Assembly: GCF_023276405.1 (NCBI RefSeq)
Contig: NZ_JALRMO010000001.1
Span: 6,969,501-7,033,500, forward strand
Length of the DNA stretch: 64,000 nucleotides
Direction of reading: 5' to 3'
Source: Paenibacillus hamazuiensis
GTDB taxonomy: Bacteria; Bacillota; Bacilli; Paenibacillales; NBRC-103111
Within the stretch, counting starts at the first letter, position 1. The number at the start of each line of letters is the position of its first letter. The translations under genes were made by a program, and so were the position numbers. This document shows, piece by piece, positions 50,807-60,884 of the stretch. The notes beneath the pieces are model-generated. The model did not search any database, was not told the origin of the DNA, and saw only the letters and a program-made list of their open reading frames with translations.

Positions 50807-51598
50807 ATGAATGGAAACTGTTTTGTGATGAAATGCGGCGGCAGCACGCTGGCGGCGCTGCCCGATGCGTTTTTTGACGATATGAAAAGGCTGCAGGACG
50901 AGGGTCTCATCCCGGTCATCGTGCACGGAGGAGGTCCGGCGATTTCGTCGACGCTTGAGAAGCTCGGCATTGAGACGGAGTTTGTAAACGGCCTGCGCAA
51001 AACGAACGAAGCGGTGCTCGACGTCGTCGAGATGGTGCTGTCGGGCCAGATCAACAAGGAGATCGTCCGCAAAATCCAGCTGTCCGGCGCAAAAGCGCTG
51101 GGGCTGTCCGGTGTCGACGGACATCTGATCCAGGCGCAGCCGGTCGCCAATGCCCACGAAGTCGGCCTTGTCGGCGACGTGACCCACGTCAATGCGAAGC
51201 TGATCGAAGGTATCGTCAAGATGGGCTACATGCCGGTCATTGCACCGGTAGGCCTCGGCGCCGACGGCGGTCAGCGATATAACATCAACGCGGATACGGC
51301 GGCCGGCGCGGTAGCGTCTCATCTTGGCGTCGAACGGATGATCGTCGTGACCGACGTGCCGGGCATCATGAAGACGGTGGACGGGGAAAAGGTCGTTTTG
51401 CCGTCCGTGACGGTACAGGAGATAGAAGAGATGATCGCTTCCGGCGAAATTTACGGAGGCATGATCCCGAAGGTGCGCGCAGCGATTCAGTGCATCCAGG
51501 GCAAGGTGCGGGAAGTCGTCATCGTCAACGGAGCGGAGCCCGGAGTGCTCAGCAAGGTGCTGAAGGAAGGAACGGTCGGCACCCGGATTGTCAGATAG
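50807..51598 (+). CDS. argB: Acetylglutamate kinase
   Basis: 263 aa, phosphorylates N-acetylglutamate. FVMKCGGSTLAAL (N-terminal nucleotide site), IPVIVHGGGPAISSTLEKLG (glycine-rich substrate loop), YNINADTAAGAVASHLG and GGMIPKVRAAI are family motifs. ATG 50807 behind AAAGGGGAAACG. A 163-bp gap after argJ holds a GC-rich hairpin near 50697-50715 but no clear terminator. Confidence 0.96.
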   Translation: MNGNCFVMKCGGSTLAALPDAFFDDMKRLQDEGLIPVIVHGGGPAISSTLEKLGIETEFVNGLRKTNEAVLDVVEMVLSGQINKEIVRKIQLSGAKALGLSGVDGHLIQAQPVANAHEVGLVGDVTHVNAKLIEGIVKMGYMPVIAPVGLGADGGQRYNINADTAAGAVASHLGVERMIVVTDVPGIMKTVDGEKVVLPSVTVQEIEEMIASGEIYGGMIPKVRAAIQCIQGKVREVVIVNGAEPGVLSKVLKEGTVGTRIVR

Positions 51599-51695
51599 AC
51601 GCCCGTTCGCTGCAGGCTGATCTGATCGCTTTGGCGGAAAGTAAGTTTCCGTGAGTGGCAGAGGTGTTTGATTTTATCGTTAAGGAGTGAATCAG

Positions 51696-52886
51696 ATGGG
51701 AGACGGAAAAAGCTCATTGTTCCCGACCTACGGCAGATACCCGCAAGCGTTTGTGAAAGGGGAAGGCAGCAAGCTGTGGGACGAGGACGGCAACGAATAT
51801 TTGGATTTGATGTGCGGGCTTGCGGTGACGAACCTCGGGCATGCGCCTAAGCAGGTGGCTGACCGGCTCAAGGAACAGCTCGATACGCTGTGGCACACGA
51901 GCAACCTGTTCCACATTCCGCAGCAGGAAAAGCTCGCCAAGCTGCTGACGGACAACAGCTGTGCGGACCGGGTGTTTTTCTGCAACAGCGGGGCCGAGGC
52001 GAACGAAGCGGCGATCAAGCTGGCGCGCCGGTATTATGCGAAGGTGCTGAACCAACCGCAGCGCTACGAAATTATTACATTTCACATGTCGTTCCACGGG
52101 CGGACGCTGGCTACGTTGACCGCGACCGGTCAGGACAAGGTAAAGGAAGGATTTTATCCGCTCCCGGAAGGGTTCGTTTACGCTCCATACAACGATGCGG
52201 AAGCCGTGGAAAAGCTGATCGGCGACAAAACGTGCGCGATCATGATCGAGATGGTGCAGGGCGAAGGCGGCGTCAATCCGGTGAACCGCGATTTCGTAAA
52301 CCGGCTCGTCGAGCTGTGCGACCGGCACGGACTGCTGCTCATCGTCGACGAGATTCAAACCGGTATGGGCCGCACGGGCAAGCTGTTCGCGTACGAGCAT
52401 TACGGCATCGAGCCGGATATTTTTACATTGGCCAAAGGGCTGGGCAGCGGCTTCCCGATCGGAGCGATGCTCGGCAAGGAAAAGCTGGCCGAGGCGTTCT
52501 CGGCAGGCAGCCACGGCTCCACGTTCGGCGGAACGCCGCTGGCGTCGACGGCAGGGCTCGCCACACTCGAGACGATCCTCCGCGAAAACGTCGTGGAGCG
52601 CGCCGCCGAGATGGGGCAGTACATCGTCAGCACGCTTACCGCGAAGCTCGCCGGCAACCCGCTGGTGAAGGAAGTGCGCGGGCTCGGCATGCTGATCGCG
52701 ATCGAGTGCCACCAGCCGGCGGCGGAGCTGATCGCCGAGATTCACGCGCAGCGCGTGCTCGTCGTGCCGGCCGGACCGAACAACATCCGCCTCGCGCCTA
52801 GCCTTGTCATCGACAAGGCGGACGTCGACCGCGGGATCGAAGTGATTTGCGGCGTGCTCGCGAAAAAGGCGACAGCGGCCGTTTAG
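51696..52886 (+). CDS. argD: Acetylornithine aminotransferase
   Basis: 396 aa PLP enzyme of the class III group. ATG 51696, 6-7 nt after AAGGAGTG; GTG 51687 is inside that site. Motifs: VFFCNSGAEANEAAIKLAR, FHMSFHGRTLATLTATG, LLLIVDEIQTGMGRTGKLF (PLP ring Asp), DIFTLAKGLGSGFPIGAM (catalytic Lys) and GSHGSTFGGTPLASTAG. Very GC-rich codon use compared with the glycosylation island. Confidence 0.96.
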   Translation: MGDGKSSLFPTYGRYPQAFVKGEGSKLWDEDGNEYLDLMCGLAVTNLGHAPKQVADRLKEQLDTLWHTSNLFHIPQQEKLAKLLTDNSCADRVFFCNSGAEANEAAIKLARRYYAKVLNQPQRYEIITFHMSFHGRTLATLTATGQDKVKEGFYPLPEGFVYAPYNDAEAVEKLIGDKTCAIMIEMVQGEGGVNPVNRDFVNRLVELCDRHGLLLIVDEIQTGMGRTGKLFAYEHYGIEPDIFTLAKGLGSGFPIGAMLGKEKLAEAFSAGSHGSTFGGTPLASTAGLATLETILRENVVERAAEMGQYIVSTLTAKLAGNPLVKEVRGLGMLIAIECHQPAAELIAEIHAQRVLVVPAGPNNIRLAPSLVIDKADVDRGIEVICGVLAKKATAAV

Positions 52887-52922
52887 CTCTTATTTTTGCA
52901 CGGAAGAAAGGGGAGGGACGTA

Positions 52923-53882
52923 TTGGCAGGTACCGCAGAACAACAGGATATGGCGTTGGAATTGAAAGGGCGCGATTTTCTCGGCTTGGTGGACTATACA
53001 CCGGAAGAGATTCAATATTTGATCGATTTGGCCATCGAGCTGAAACGGAAGCAAAAAGCGGGCGAGGTGTACCAGCCGCTCAAGGGAAAGACGCTCGGCA
53101 TGATTTTCGAAAAATCGTCCACACGGACGCGCGTTTCCTTTGAAGTGGGCATGTATCAGCTCGGGGGGCATGCGCTGTTCTTAAGCCGCAACGATTTGCA
53201 AATCGGCCGGGGCGAGACGATTTGGGATACGGCGCAAACGATGTCGCGGTATCTCGACGGCATCATGATCCGCACATTCGCGCATAAAACGATTGTCGAG
53301 CTCGCTCGGGGAGCGACGATCCCGGTCATCAACGGGCTGACGGATCTATCTCACCCTTGCCAGGCACTGGCGGATTATCAGACGATTTTCGAGAAAAAAG
53401 GCCGGCTGCGCGGGTTAAAGTTCGCTTTTATCGGCGACGGCAACAATATGCTTCACTCTTTGATGATGGGCGCGGCGAAGCTCGGGCTTCACTTCACGGC
53501 GGCGACGCCGGAAGGTTACGATCCGGATCCGGAAGTGCTGCAAATTTCCCGGGATGTCGCCGGCCAGACGGGAGCAACGATCCAGCTGCTGCGCGACCCG
53601 AAGGAAGCGATCGCCGAAGCCGACGTCGTCTATACGGACGTATGGGCGAGCATGGGCTTTGAAGAGGAGCAGAAGGAACGGGAAATCGCGTTCAAGAACT
53701 ACCAGGTAAACGAGCAGCTCGTCAAATACGCGAAGCAGGATTACTTGTTCATGCACTGCTTGCCGGCGCACCGCGGCGAAGAAGTGAGCGAGGGTGTCAT
53801 CGACGGACCGAATTCGATCATTTTCGACCAGGCGGAAAACCGTCTGCATGCGCAAAAAGCGGTCATGGCGGCGATCATGTAA
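52923..53882 (+). CDS. argF: Ornithine carbamoyltransferase
   Basis: 319 aa. Joins carbamoyl phosphate and ornithine to citrulline. TTG 52923 lies 5 nt after GGGAGGG (52911-52917), better than the far upstream codons. Carbamoyl-phosphate loop FEKSSTRTRVSFEVGM, HPCQALADYQTI, and the ornithine-binding FMHCLPAHRGEEVSE are intact. carA/carB, which lie next to argF in B. subtilis, are absent here. Confidence 0.95.
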   Translation: MAGTAEQQDMALELKGRDFLGLVDYTPEEIQYLIDLAIELKRKQKAGEVYQPLKGKTLGMIFEKSSTRTRVSFEVGMYQLGGHALFLSRNDLQIGRGETIWDTAQTMSRYLDGIMIRTFAHKTIVELARGATIPVINGLTDLSHPCQALADYQTIFEKKGRLRGLKFAFIGDGNNMLHSLMMGAAKLGLHFTAATPEGYDPDPEVLQISRDVAGQTGATIQLLRDPKEAIAEADVVYTDVWASMGFEEEQKEREIAFKNYQVNEQLVKYAKQDYLFMHCLPAHRGEEVSEGVIDGPNSIIFDQAENRLHAQKAVMAAIM

Positions 53883-53918
53883 TTTGAAACGATTTAACGA
53901 GGGAAGAGGAGAGAGCAC

Positions 53919-55157
53919 ATGGCTAAGCAAAAAATCGTACTGGCCTACTCCGGCGGCTTGGACACGTCGGTCATTTTGGCCTGGCTGAAGGAAAAATACG
54001 ACGCGGAGATCATTACGTTTACCGCAGATATCGGACAAAAAGACGAGCTCGACGGGCTTGAGGAAAAAGCGCTCAAAACCGGCGCTTCGAAAGTATACAT
54101 CGACGACCTGCGCGAGGAATTCGCGAAAGACTTCATTTTCCCGATGTTCCAGGCGGGGGCGCTTTATGAAGGGCAATATCTGCTCGGCACGTCGATCGCC
54201 CGCCCGCTGATCGCCAAACGGATGGTCGAGATCGCCCGCGCGGAAGGCGCTTTTGCCATCGCCCACGGCGCTACCGGCAAAGGCAACGACCAAGTGCGCT
54301 TCGAGCTGACGGCGGCGGCGCTCGCTCCGGAGCTGGAAGTGATCGCCCCTTGGCGTCTGGATGAGTTCCGCGAGCAGTTCCCGGGCCGCGCCGAAATGAT
54401 CGCTTACGCCGAGAAGCAAGGCATCAAGATCCAAGCCTCCGCGGCGAAGCCGTATTCGACGGACCGCAACCTGCTGCACATCAGCTTCGAAAGCGGCATT
54501 TTGGAGGATCCGTGGTTCGATCCGAGCGCGGATGAGAACAAGGATATGTTCGTGCTGAGCGTTGCTCCCGAGGATGCGCCGGATCAAGCGGAATACGTCG
54601 AGCTCGAGTTCGAACAAGGCAACTGCGTCGGCATTAACGGCGACCGGATGGACCCGCTGACCGTGATGGAAAAGCTGAACGAAATCGGCGGCAAACACGG
54701 CATCGGCCGCGTCGATATGGTCGAGAACCGCTTCGTCGGCATGAAGAGCCGCGGCGTGTACGAGACACCGGGCGGCACGATTTTATTTACCGCCCATCGC
54801 AAAATGGAGTCGCTGACGATGGACCGCGACGTCATGCACCTGCGCGACTCGCTCATCTCGAAATACGCGTCGCTCGTGTACAACGGCTTCTGGTTCGCGC
54901 CGGAACGCCTTGCGCTGCAAGCTCTGGTAACGGAGAGCCAGAAAAACGTAACCGGCGTCGTGCGTCTGAAGCTGTACAAAGGCAACGTGATCGGCGCCGG
55001 CGTCAAAAGCCCGGTCAGCCTGTACAACCCGAACATCGCGACGATGGAAGCCGATCCGACGCAGGCGTACAATCAAAACGACGCAACGGGCTTCATCCGC
55101 CTGAATGCGCTGCGTCTCAAGGTCGCTTCCGGCGTGCAGCAGAACGCAGGCAAGTAA
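53919..55157 (+). CDS. argG: Argininosuccinate synthase
   Basis: 412 aa, ATP-dependent ligation of citrulline and aspartate. [18 protein letters not shown] (ATP PP-loop), [36 protein letters not shown] and SYDTDR-like [19 protein letters not shown] are hallmarks. ATG 53919 behind GAGGAGAG. Only 36 bp after argF, so likely co-transcribed; a strong hairpin follows. Confidence 0.97.
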   Translation: MAKQKIVLAYSGGLDTSVILAWLKEKYDAEIITFTADIGQKDELDGLEEKALKTGASKVYIDDLREEFAKDFIFPMFQAGALYEGQYLLGTSIARPLIAKRMVEIARAEGAFAIAHGATGKGNDQVRFELTAAALAPELEVIAPWRLDEFREQFPGRAEMIAYAEKQGIKIQASAAKPYSTDRNLLHISFESGILEDPWFDPSADENKDMFVLSVAPEDAPDQAEYVELEFEQGNCVGINGDRMDPLTVMEKLNEIGGKHGIGRVDMVENRFVGMKSRGVYETPGGTILFTAHRKMESLTMDRDVMHLRDSLISKYASLVYNGFWFAPERLALQALVTESQKNVTGVVRLKLYKGNVIGAGVKSPVSLYNPNIATMEADPTQAYNQNDATGFIRLNALRLKVASGVQQNAGK

Positions 55158-55295
55158 TACGTATGCAGGATAGCGGCAAGCGGGAATCGGCGATTTTGAA
55201 GCTGCATTCCGACAATGAGCTTCTCCGGCGCGTGGCACGCGCGTAGCCGGACCATCAGCGAATTAAGGCGGCGGATACCGTTCTTGCCTTCACAA

Positions 55296-55332
55296 GCAGG
55301 CTTTCCCAACCGATGGGAAAGCCTGCCCTTTT
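55296..55332 (+). terminator. Terminator-like hairpin between argG and argH
   Basis: GCAGGCTTTCCC (55296-55307) with GGGAAAGCCTGC (55315-55326), perfect 12 bp, then CCTTTT. It may partly separate argH. Confidence 0.75.
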
Positions 55333-55392
55333 ATGCAGCATTATGGTATAGTTAGTGGTAGTGTGCTTTTAAAGAGAAAGGGGCAATTTTCG

Positions 55393-56808
55393 GTGTCAAA
55401 GCTTTGGGGTGGACGTTTTACGAAAAAGACGGACCAGTTGGTGGAGGAATATACCGCATCGATCATGTTCGATAAGGAGCTCGCCGAAGAGGACATTCAG
55501 GGCAGTCTGGCGCATGTGACGATGCTGGGCAAGTGCGGAATACTGCCGGCGGACGATGTAGAGAAAATCAAAGACGGCTTACATAAGGTGCAGGGGATGA
55601 TCCGCCGCGGAGAGATGGAGTTTACCATCGGCGATGAAGACATCCACATGAACATCGAGAAAGCGCTGATCGACGAGATCGGACCGGTCGGCGGCAAGCT
55701 GCATACGGGCCGCAGCCGCAATGACCAGGTGGCGACGGACATGCACTTGTACCTGCGCAAGCGGGTGGTGGAGTTCGTCGGGCTGCTGAACAAGCTGCAG
55801 GAAGCTTTGATCGGACAAGCGAAAAACAACCTCGATACGATTTTGCCGGGTTATACGCATTTGCAGCGGGCGCAGCCGGTTCTTTTCGCCCATCACCTGA
55901 TGGCGTACGTTTCGATGTTCCAGCGCGACGCGGAACGTCTCATCGACAGCTACAAGCGGATCAATGTGCTGCCGCTCGGAGCGGGCGCTTTAGCCGGGAC
56001 GACGTTCCCGATCGACCGTCATTTTGTAGCCCAGCAGCTCGGCTTTGACGGCGTATATGAAAACTCGCTGGACGCGGTGAGCGACCGCGATTTCATCCTC
56101 GAATTTTTGTCGAACGCGTCGATGATCATGATGCACCTGTCGCGTTTTTGCGAAGAAATGGTGCTGTGGTCGAGCACGGAGTTTCACTTTGTCGAGCTGG
56201 ACGATGCGTTCTGCACCGGCTCCAGCATTATGCCGCAAAAGAAAAATCCGGACGTGGCCGAGCTCGTGCGCGGCAAAACAGGCCGGGTGTACGGCAACCT
56301 GTTCGGCCTCTTGACCGTGCTTAAATCGCTGCCGCTGGCGTACAACAAGGACATGCAGGAGGATAAGGAAGGCATGTTCGACACCGTTCGCACGCTGCAG
56401 GGAGCGCTGCAGCTGTTTGCGCCGATGGTCAGCACGATGAAGGTGAACAAGGACCGGATGCGCCAGGCGGTCAACCAGGATTTCTCCAACGCGACCGATA
56501 TCGCCGACTACCTGGTGAACAAAGGACTTCCGTTCCGCCAGGCGCACGAGGTGATCGGTAAAACGGTGCTGTACTGCATCCAGCAAAAGAAGTTCCTGCT
56601 CGATCTCACTCTGGACGAGTTCCACCAGTTCTCGAAGATGTTCGAAGCCGACATCTACGATGTGCTCCAGCCGGAACGCGTCGTCAACGCGCGCAACGTT
56701 TACGGCGGCACCGCTGCGAATCAAGTGGAGGCCGCGATCGGCCGCGCCGAGAAGCAGCTGGAGCAGAATGAAGCGTGGTTTGAGCAGTATTACCAAAAAA
56801 GCCGTTAA
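55393..56808 (+). CDS. argH: Argininosuccinate lyase
   Basis: 471 aa, last step to arginine plus fumarate. GTG 55393 ([19 protein letters not shown]), with AAAGGGG 9 nt upstream; the open frame extends further but without conservation. Motifs: [36 protein letters not shown], and the signature [19 protein letters not shown]. Followed by a terminator. Confidence 0.97.
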   Translation: MSKLWGGRFTKKTDQLVEEYTASIMFDKELAEEDIQGSLAHVTMLGKCGILPADDVEKIKDGLHKVQGMIRRGEMEFTIGDEDIHMNIEKALIDEIGPVGGKLHTGRSRNDQVATDMHLYLRKRVVEFVGLLNKLQEALIGQAKNNLDTILPGYTHLQRAQPVLFAHHLMAYVSMFQRDAERLIDSYKRINVLPLGAGALAGTTFPIDRHFVAQQLGFDGVYENSLDAVSDRDFILEFLSNASMIMMHLSRFCEEMVLWSSTEFHFVELDDAFCTGSSIMPQKKNPDVAELVRGKTGRVYGNLFGLLTVLKSLPLAYNKDMQEDKEGMFDTVRTLQGALQLFAPMVSTMKVNKDRMRQAVNQDFSNATDIADYLVNKGLPFRQAHEVIGKTVLYCIQQKKFLLDLTLDEFHQFSKMFEADIYDVLQPERVVNARNVYGGTAANQVEAAIGRAEKQLEQNEAWFEQYYQKSR

Positions 56809-56824
56809 TCAGCAGATTAATAAA

Positions 56825-56874
56825 AAAATCCCTCAAGCCGCATTGCCTCGCTGGCAAGGCGCTTGGGGGATTTT
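56825..56874 (+). terminator. Terminator of argH
   Basis: AAAATCCCTCAAGC (56825-56838) pairs with GCTTGGGGGATTTT (56861-56874) with one wobble; an inner TTGCC/GGCAA stem extends it. Confidence 0.85.
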
Positions 56875-56925
56875 GTGCATATCGGCATTTCTCCAAGAAG
56901 TATCCGCCCTCCAACGGGTACAGCA

Positions 56926-57520
56926 ACGCGTGGCGGCATGAGATTTTGCGTGAGCAAACCCATGCCGCCAAACGCGGGCAAGAGGCACTCGGTCGCTCCA
57001 TAGGCGTCGCTCCAAAAGTACAGCGTGTCGGGGACTGGCTTTTTACCCGAAGGAAAAAGCCGTGTCCCGACAAACGCGAACTAGAAGCGAGCAGTCCTGC
57101 ATTACGGGCGGGCCCGGGACGCCCGAGCGCCCAATGCTGCGCAAGTTAAGTGCGACCATAACAGAACTGTGGTGCGCTATATCGGTCCATTTCAGGTATT
57201 TTTGGAAATTAGCGGAACTCAGGTGTTCTATTTGCCTGTTCGTCCGATATAAATGCCGTTTTCCATCGATTTAGCGCATCTCAGTTCCTTTATTTTTCCG
57301 ATGCAGCAATTTTTTCGAGAATAGAGAACATGCGTTCCGCTATTTTCAGAAGCTATAAGCTGCTTGTTTTAGAAGCAAGACCTATCAGATTCGGACCCAG
57401 ATCCATCGAAAGCGTTAACCTGACAACATTGCCCGGGCGACTTGAGAGCTTTGCGGAGCGAAGCCAGCTTCGGAAGCCTGGGTCCCTCCGGTGGGGGGGA
57501 CTTAGGGGGGCTCCAGCGAT
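56926..57520 (+). repeat. Structured intergenic repeat, copy B (split by a MITE-like insertion)
   Basis: Left part 56926-57132: hairpin 1 GGCGGCATG...CATGCCGCC (56932-56969), AAAGTACAGCG, hairpin 2 TGTCGGGGAC...GTGTCCCGACA (57026-57072) with ACCCGAAGG loop, AACGCGAACTAGAAGCGAGC, GCCCGAGCG. Right part 57431-57520: GCCCGGGCG, the GAGAGCTTTGCGGAGCGAAGC hairpin, and the terminal C/G-run hairpin. The parts are separated by 298 bp of unrelated DNA. With copies A and C it shows stem sequences that differ yet pair. Confidence 0.85.
57133..57430. mobile_element. MITE-like 298-bp element with internal inverted repeats
   Basis: Imperfect terminal inverted repeats AATGCTGCGCAAGTTAA (57133-57149) and TTAACCTGACAACATT (57415-57430), flanked by GCCCGAGCG (57121-57129) and GCCCGGGCG (57431-57439), a likely 9-12-bp target duplication. 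Inside are four related approx 21-bp units (57161-57180, 57210-57231, 57271-57293, 57321-57344; consensus near TAGCGCACCTSAGTTCCGCTA) in orientations -,-,+,+, so the whole can fold into a cruciform. No coding capacity. Confidence 0.65.
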
Positions 57521-57536
57521 TTAAGGGGCCTACGCC

Positions 57537-58982
57537 TCAGCGGAATATCGGCCCCTTCACTCCATCCTCCACGAATGGCCGCGTCTCCTCGCCCTGCCGG
57601 ATATCCTCCGGTTGTCCTCCTCGATTGGCAGCCACCAGTGTCGGTTGAGCCGAATACGTGTCTTTGGACACAAGCTCGCGGCCGACGATGCGGCCGTCCA
57701 CCTTTTTAATCCGGTAAGTCTCGACTTTATAGCCCGGCTTGCCTTTGCTGAGCAGCTCGGTCTTGCCGCGCGGCAGCTGCGGGTTGTGCACGTATTTAAC
57801 CGGCGGCTCAAGGGTTTCGATCGTTTTCGACTCGACGTCGTAGGTGATGTTCTCCGGTGCACTGCCGAACAGCTTGACGGTCACCTGAGAATCGGTCGTC
57901 GAAGTGCGGATAAGCAGATGGGCGCCAGTTGTGTTCCGGAACTTGAAATTGATGTAGCCGCTCGCAAAGGTAGCGTCCTGCCCAAGCGGCACGTAACTGA
58001 CTGGAAGCGAATGGTTGCGCCTCTCCACGATTTTGAGGCCGCTGCGCAGCACCGCGTTGTACAGCGTTGACGAAACTTGGCAAATGCCGCCGCCGATGCC
58101 TGGTACAAGCTTTCCGTTCAGAATGACCGGAGCATCCTTATACCCGTATTTGGCTTCGGTCAGCTGAATGAACTTGCCGTAGTCGAATATTTCGTCCGGT
58201 TGCAAGACAACATCGTGAATCGAGGCGGCGGTGGAGCGCACGTTATGAATGCGGCCTTCGCTGTTGTTCAGAAGCGGATACACGGTCGTAAACTCGGCCA
58301 GCTTGCGTTCGATTTTCTCCGCCTTCAGCTTCTGCAGCGTGACTTCGGGGGATACCGCGATCACCGGCACTTTAACGGCAATCGAAGCGGACGGAGGCGC
58401 CTGGCCCGGAGGAGGCAGCTGATCTTTAAGAAGCGCGGCCAGCTTGCTTTCATCGATGCGTTCGACATTTTGCTCAGGGACGTAGCGGATGGTGTCGTCC
58501 CCCTCGACAATCCGCTGGGCGTTCGCAGGTTTCGCATCGTACACCTTGGCCCAGACGCGAAGCAGCGTTTGCTTCAGCGCTGATTCGTCTATAGAGATAG
58601 CAAAGATAAGCTCGCGCCCCTGCATCTGCCAGCGATACTTCGCGCGGGACCATAACGATCCTTCCTTGAGCGGGCGTAGGGCGGAGAGCACCTGATCCGT
58701 GCCCGTCGTCAGTCCGAGCTGTTCCATAAGCCAAGCTGCCTCATTCGGATCTGCCCGTTCCATTTGCAAAACGACTCGCTGCCTGCGCAGCGCCTCCGCA
58801 TGCTCATCCAGCTTTTTTTCCACCCACTCGATGTTCATCCCGCTAACGGACCAGCCGGATATCGTGACCCCTGCCGGCATCGACTTGCTTCCCCCGTAAA
58901 CGATCAGCGCCACAGCCGCGGAAAACACAACGACCAAAAGAATCAGGATCGCTGCCGTTTCAGGTTTGCGCAGACCCAGCAT
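57537..58982 (-). CDS. VanW-family protein with G5-like C-terminus (YoaR-type)
   Basis: 481 aa from ATG 58982, which gives a membrane anchor (ETAAILILLVVVFSAAVALI) at the N-terminus; the longer frame adds nothing conserved. After a peptidoglycan-binding-like region, the VanW domain is at about 260-400 (FDYGKFIQLTEAKYGYKDAP, GIGGGICQVSSTLYNAVLRSG), followed by a G5-like tail (YDVESKTIETLEPPVKYVHN). Probably anchored outside the membrane and interacting with the cell wall. Transcribed opposite to ftsEX. Function in non-resistant bacteria is unknown. Confidence 0.88.
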   Translation of the reverse strand: MLGLRKPETAAILILLVVVFSAAVALIVYGGSKSMPAGVTISGWSVSGMNIEWVEKKLDEHAEALRRQRVVLQMERADPNEAAWLMEQLGLTTGTDQVLSALRPLKEGSLWSRAKYRWQMQGRELIFAISIDESALKQTLLRVWAKVYDAKPANAQRIVEGDDTIRYVPEQNVERIDESKLAALLKDQLPPPGQAPPSASIAVKVPVIAVSPEVTLQKLKAEKIERKLAEFTTVYPLLNNSEGRIHNVRSTAASIHDVVLQPDEIFDYGKFIQLTEAKYGYKDAPVILNGKLVPGIGGGICQVSSTLYNAVLRSGLKIVERRNHSLPVSYVPLGQDATFASGYINFKFRNTTGAHLLIRTSTTDSQVTVKLFGSAPENITYDVESKTIETLEPPVKYVHNPQLPRGKTELLSKGKPGYKVETYRIKKVDGRIVGRELVSKDTYSAQPTLVAANRGGQPEDIRQGEETRPFVEDGVKGPIFR

Positions 58983-59240
58983 CGTACTCAGGCTCCTTTT
59001 TTCATGCGGATGGATGTCCCAACAAACGGTACGAGCTAAATATATGCGGGCACCGGACAATAGTTGTCTGTAAAAATAAGACCGATTTCTACACGGGCCG
59101 GCGAAATTGTGAAAAGATTTGGAAAACCCGTCGGATTTAAAGGATTTTGCGGATGAGTGTCGAACTTATATAGGCTGACTAAACAATTTTTTCGGTTGCG
59201 ACGACAGCGAAATAATGGCCTAAATACAGGATGTGATACT

Positions 59241-59927
59241 GTGATTGAGATGCAGGACGTATGGAAGACATATTCCGACGGGACTCATGCGCTCAGAGGA
59301 ATCAGCGTGAAAGTCGATCCGAGCGAATTTTTATATGTGGTTGGCCCTTCCGGTGCCGGAAAATCGACATTTATGAAATTGATATATAGGGAAGAGCGCC
59401 CGACAAAAGGAAGCATTTTCGTGAGCGGGTTCAACCTGGAAAAGCTCAAGCAGCGCAAAATCCCCTACGTGCGCCGAAATATCGGGGTTATTTTTCAGGA
59501 TTTTCGCTTGCTGCCGAAGCTGACGGTATATGAAAACGTCGCTTTTGCGATGGAAGTGATCGAGGCTCCGAAGAAAATCATCAAGAAGCGCACGGCCGAG
59601 GTGCTGGAGCTTGTCAAGCTGAAGGACAAGGCAAATTCGCTGCCGACGCAGCTGTCCGGAGGCGAGCAGCAGCGGGTCGCTATTGCCCGGGCAATTGTGA
59701 ACAACCCGTCCGTTATTATCGCGGACGAGCCTACAGGCAACCTCGACCCCGAAACTTCGTGGGGCATCATGAAGCTGCTCGAGGAGATCAACTTCCGCGG
59801 AACGACGATCATCATGGCAACGCACAACAAAGAAATCGTGAACACGATGCGCAAGCGGGTACTCGCCATCGAGCAGGGAAAGATCGTTCGCGACGAGATC
59901 CGGGGTGACTACGGTTATGAGGATTAG
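59241..59927 (+). CDS. ftsE: Cell-division ABC-type ATP-binding protein FtsE
   Basis: 228 aa. With FtsX it controls peptidoglycan hydrolases at the septum or side wall. GTG 59241 (MIEMQDVWKTYSDGTHAL) matches the FtsE start; upstream extension is not conserved. Walker A GPSGAGKSTFMKL, Q-loop FQDFRLLPKLTVYENVAF, signature LSGGEQQRVAIARAI, Walker B VIIADEPTGNLDP and H-loop ATHNKEIV are complete. Overlaps ftsX by 11 bp. Confidence 0.96.
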   Translation: MIEMQDVWKTYSDGTHALRGISVKVDPSEFLYVVGPSGAGKSTFMKLIYREERPTKGSIFVSGFNLEKLKQRKIPYVRRNIGVIFQDFRLLPKLTVYENVAFAMEVIEAPKKIIKKRTAEVLELVKLKDKANSLPTQLSGGEQQRVAIARAIVNNPSVIIADEPTGNLDPETSWGIMKLLEEINFRGTTIIMATHNKEIVNTMRKRVLAIEQGKIVRDEIRGDYGYED

Positions 59928-60834
59928 CACCGCCGCCCGACACGTCCGCGAAGGCTGCAAAAACGTCGTTCGCAACGGCTGGATGTCGTTTGCCTCGATC
60001 AGCTCGATCTCGATATCCTTGTTCATCCTCGGCGTGTTTTTGCTTTTGACGCTGAATGTGAACTACTTGGCGCAGCAAATCGAAAGCCAGGTCGAGATCC
60101 GCGTTTATTTGGAAGTCAACACGCCGAAAGAGCAGATCGCATCGCTGCAAAGCGATATTACCGCGATACCCAATGTGGCCAAGGTCACCTTCGTCTCCAA
60201 AGAAGAAGGCTTAAAGTTCCTGCGGGAAAAGCTTGGCGAAAGCGGCAAGGCGCTGTTGGACGGCTTCGAAGGTGAAAACAACCCGCTTAACGATTCGTTT
60301 ACGATCGAGGTGACCGAACCGCGGGAAGTGGCTGCCGTAGCCGGAAAAATCACCGAACTGAACAACGGCAAAAACCCGAAGCCGATCTATAAAGTCAGCT
60401 ACGGACAAGGCACGGTCGAAACGATGTTCAAAATAACCGGCATCGTCCGCAATATCGGCCTGGTGCTGGTCGCGGGACTTGCGTTGACGGCGATGTTTTT
60501 GATCGCGAATACGATCAAGCTGACGATTTTAAACCGCCGCCGTGAAATCGCCATCATGAAGCTGGTCGGCGCGACCAACCAGTTCATTCGCTGGCCTTTT
60601 TTCATCGAAGGAGCGCTGCTTGGCACGATCGGCTCGATCATTCCCGCCGGCGCGCTGCTTTACGGCTACTGGGAGCTGATGAACGCAACCGAGCTCGAGC
60701 TCAGCTTGCTGCTCATCAAGCTGAAGCCGTTTGAGGAAATCGGATACGTGCTGACGGGACTACTGCTTGGCATCGGCATCATGATCGGCATCTGGGGCAG
60801 TCTGCTGTCGGTACGCAAGTATTTGCGGGTGTGA
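59917..60834 (+). CDS. ftsX: Cell-division membrane protein FtsX
   Basis: 305 aa, ATG 59917 with GGGGTGA 8 nt upstream. Four hydrophobic segments: one after the cytoplasmic N-terminus (SISLFILGVFLLLTLNVNYL) and three in the C-terminal half (VLVAGLALTAMFLIANTI, LGTIGSIIPAGALLYGYW, GYVLTGLLLGIGIMIGIW) with a large extracellular loop between about 55 and 175. Usual partner of FtsE; the extracellular loop binds the cognate hydrolase, likely the M23 protein next door. Confidence 0.95.
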   Translation: MRISTAARHVREGCKNVVRNGWMSFASISSISISLFILGVFLLLTLNVNYLAQQIESQVEIRVYLEVNTPKEQIASLQSDITAIPNVAKVTFVSKEEGLKFLREKLGESGKALLDGFEGENNPLNDSFTIEVTEPREVAAVAGKITELNNGKNPKPIYKVSYGQGTVETMFKITGIVRNIGLVLVAGLALTAMFLIANTIKLTILNRRREIAIMKLVGATNQFIRWPFFIEGALLGTIGSIIPAGALLYGYWELMNATELELSLLLIKLKPFEEIGYVLTGLLLGIGIMIGIWGSLLSVRKYLRV

Positions 60835-60884
60835 TAGGCAACAGTGGTTGAAGGTTTTCAAGTTTCACATTAGCAGACAGTGGA

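Noticed and set aside
57121-57439. CRISPR-like array from the four repeated units in 57161-57344
   Set aside because: Units are diverged, in mixed orientation and at uneven spacing, no cas genes are near; they fit an inverted-repeat MITE-like element better.
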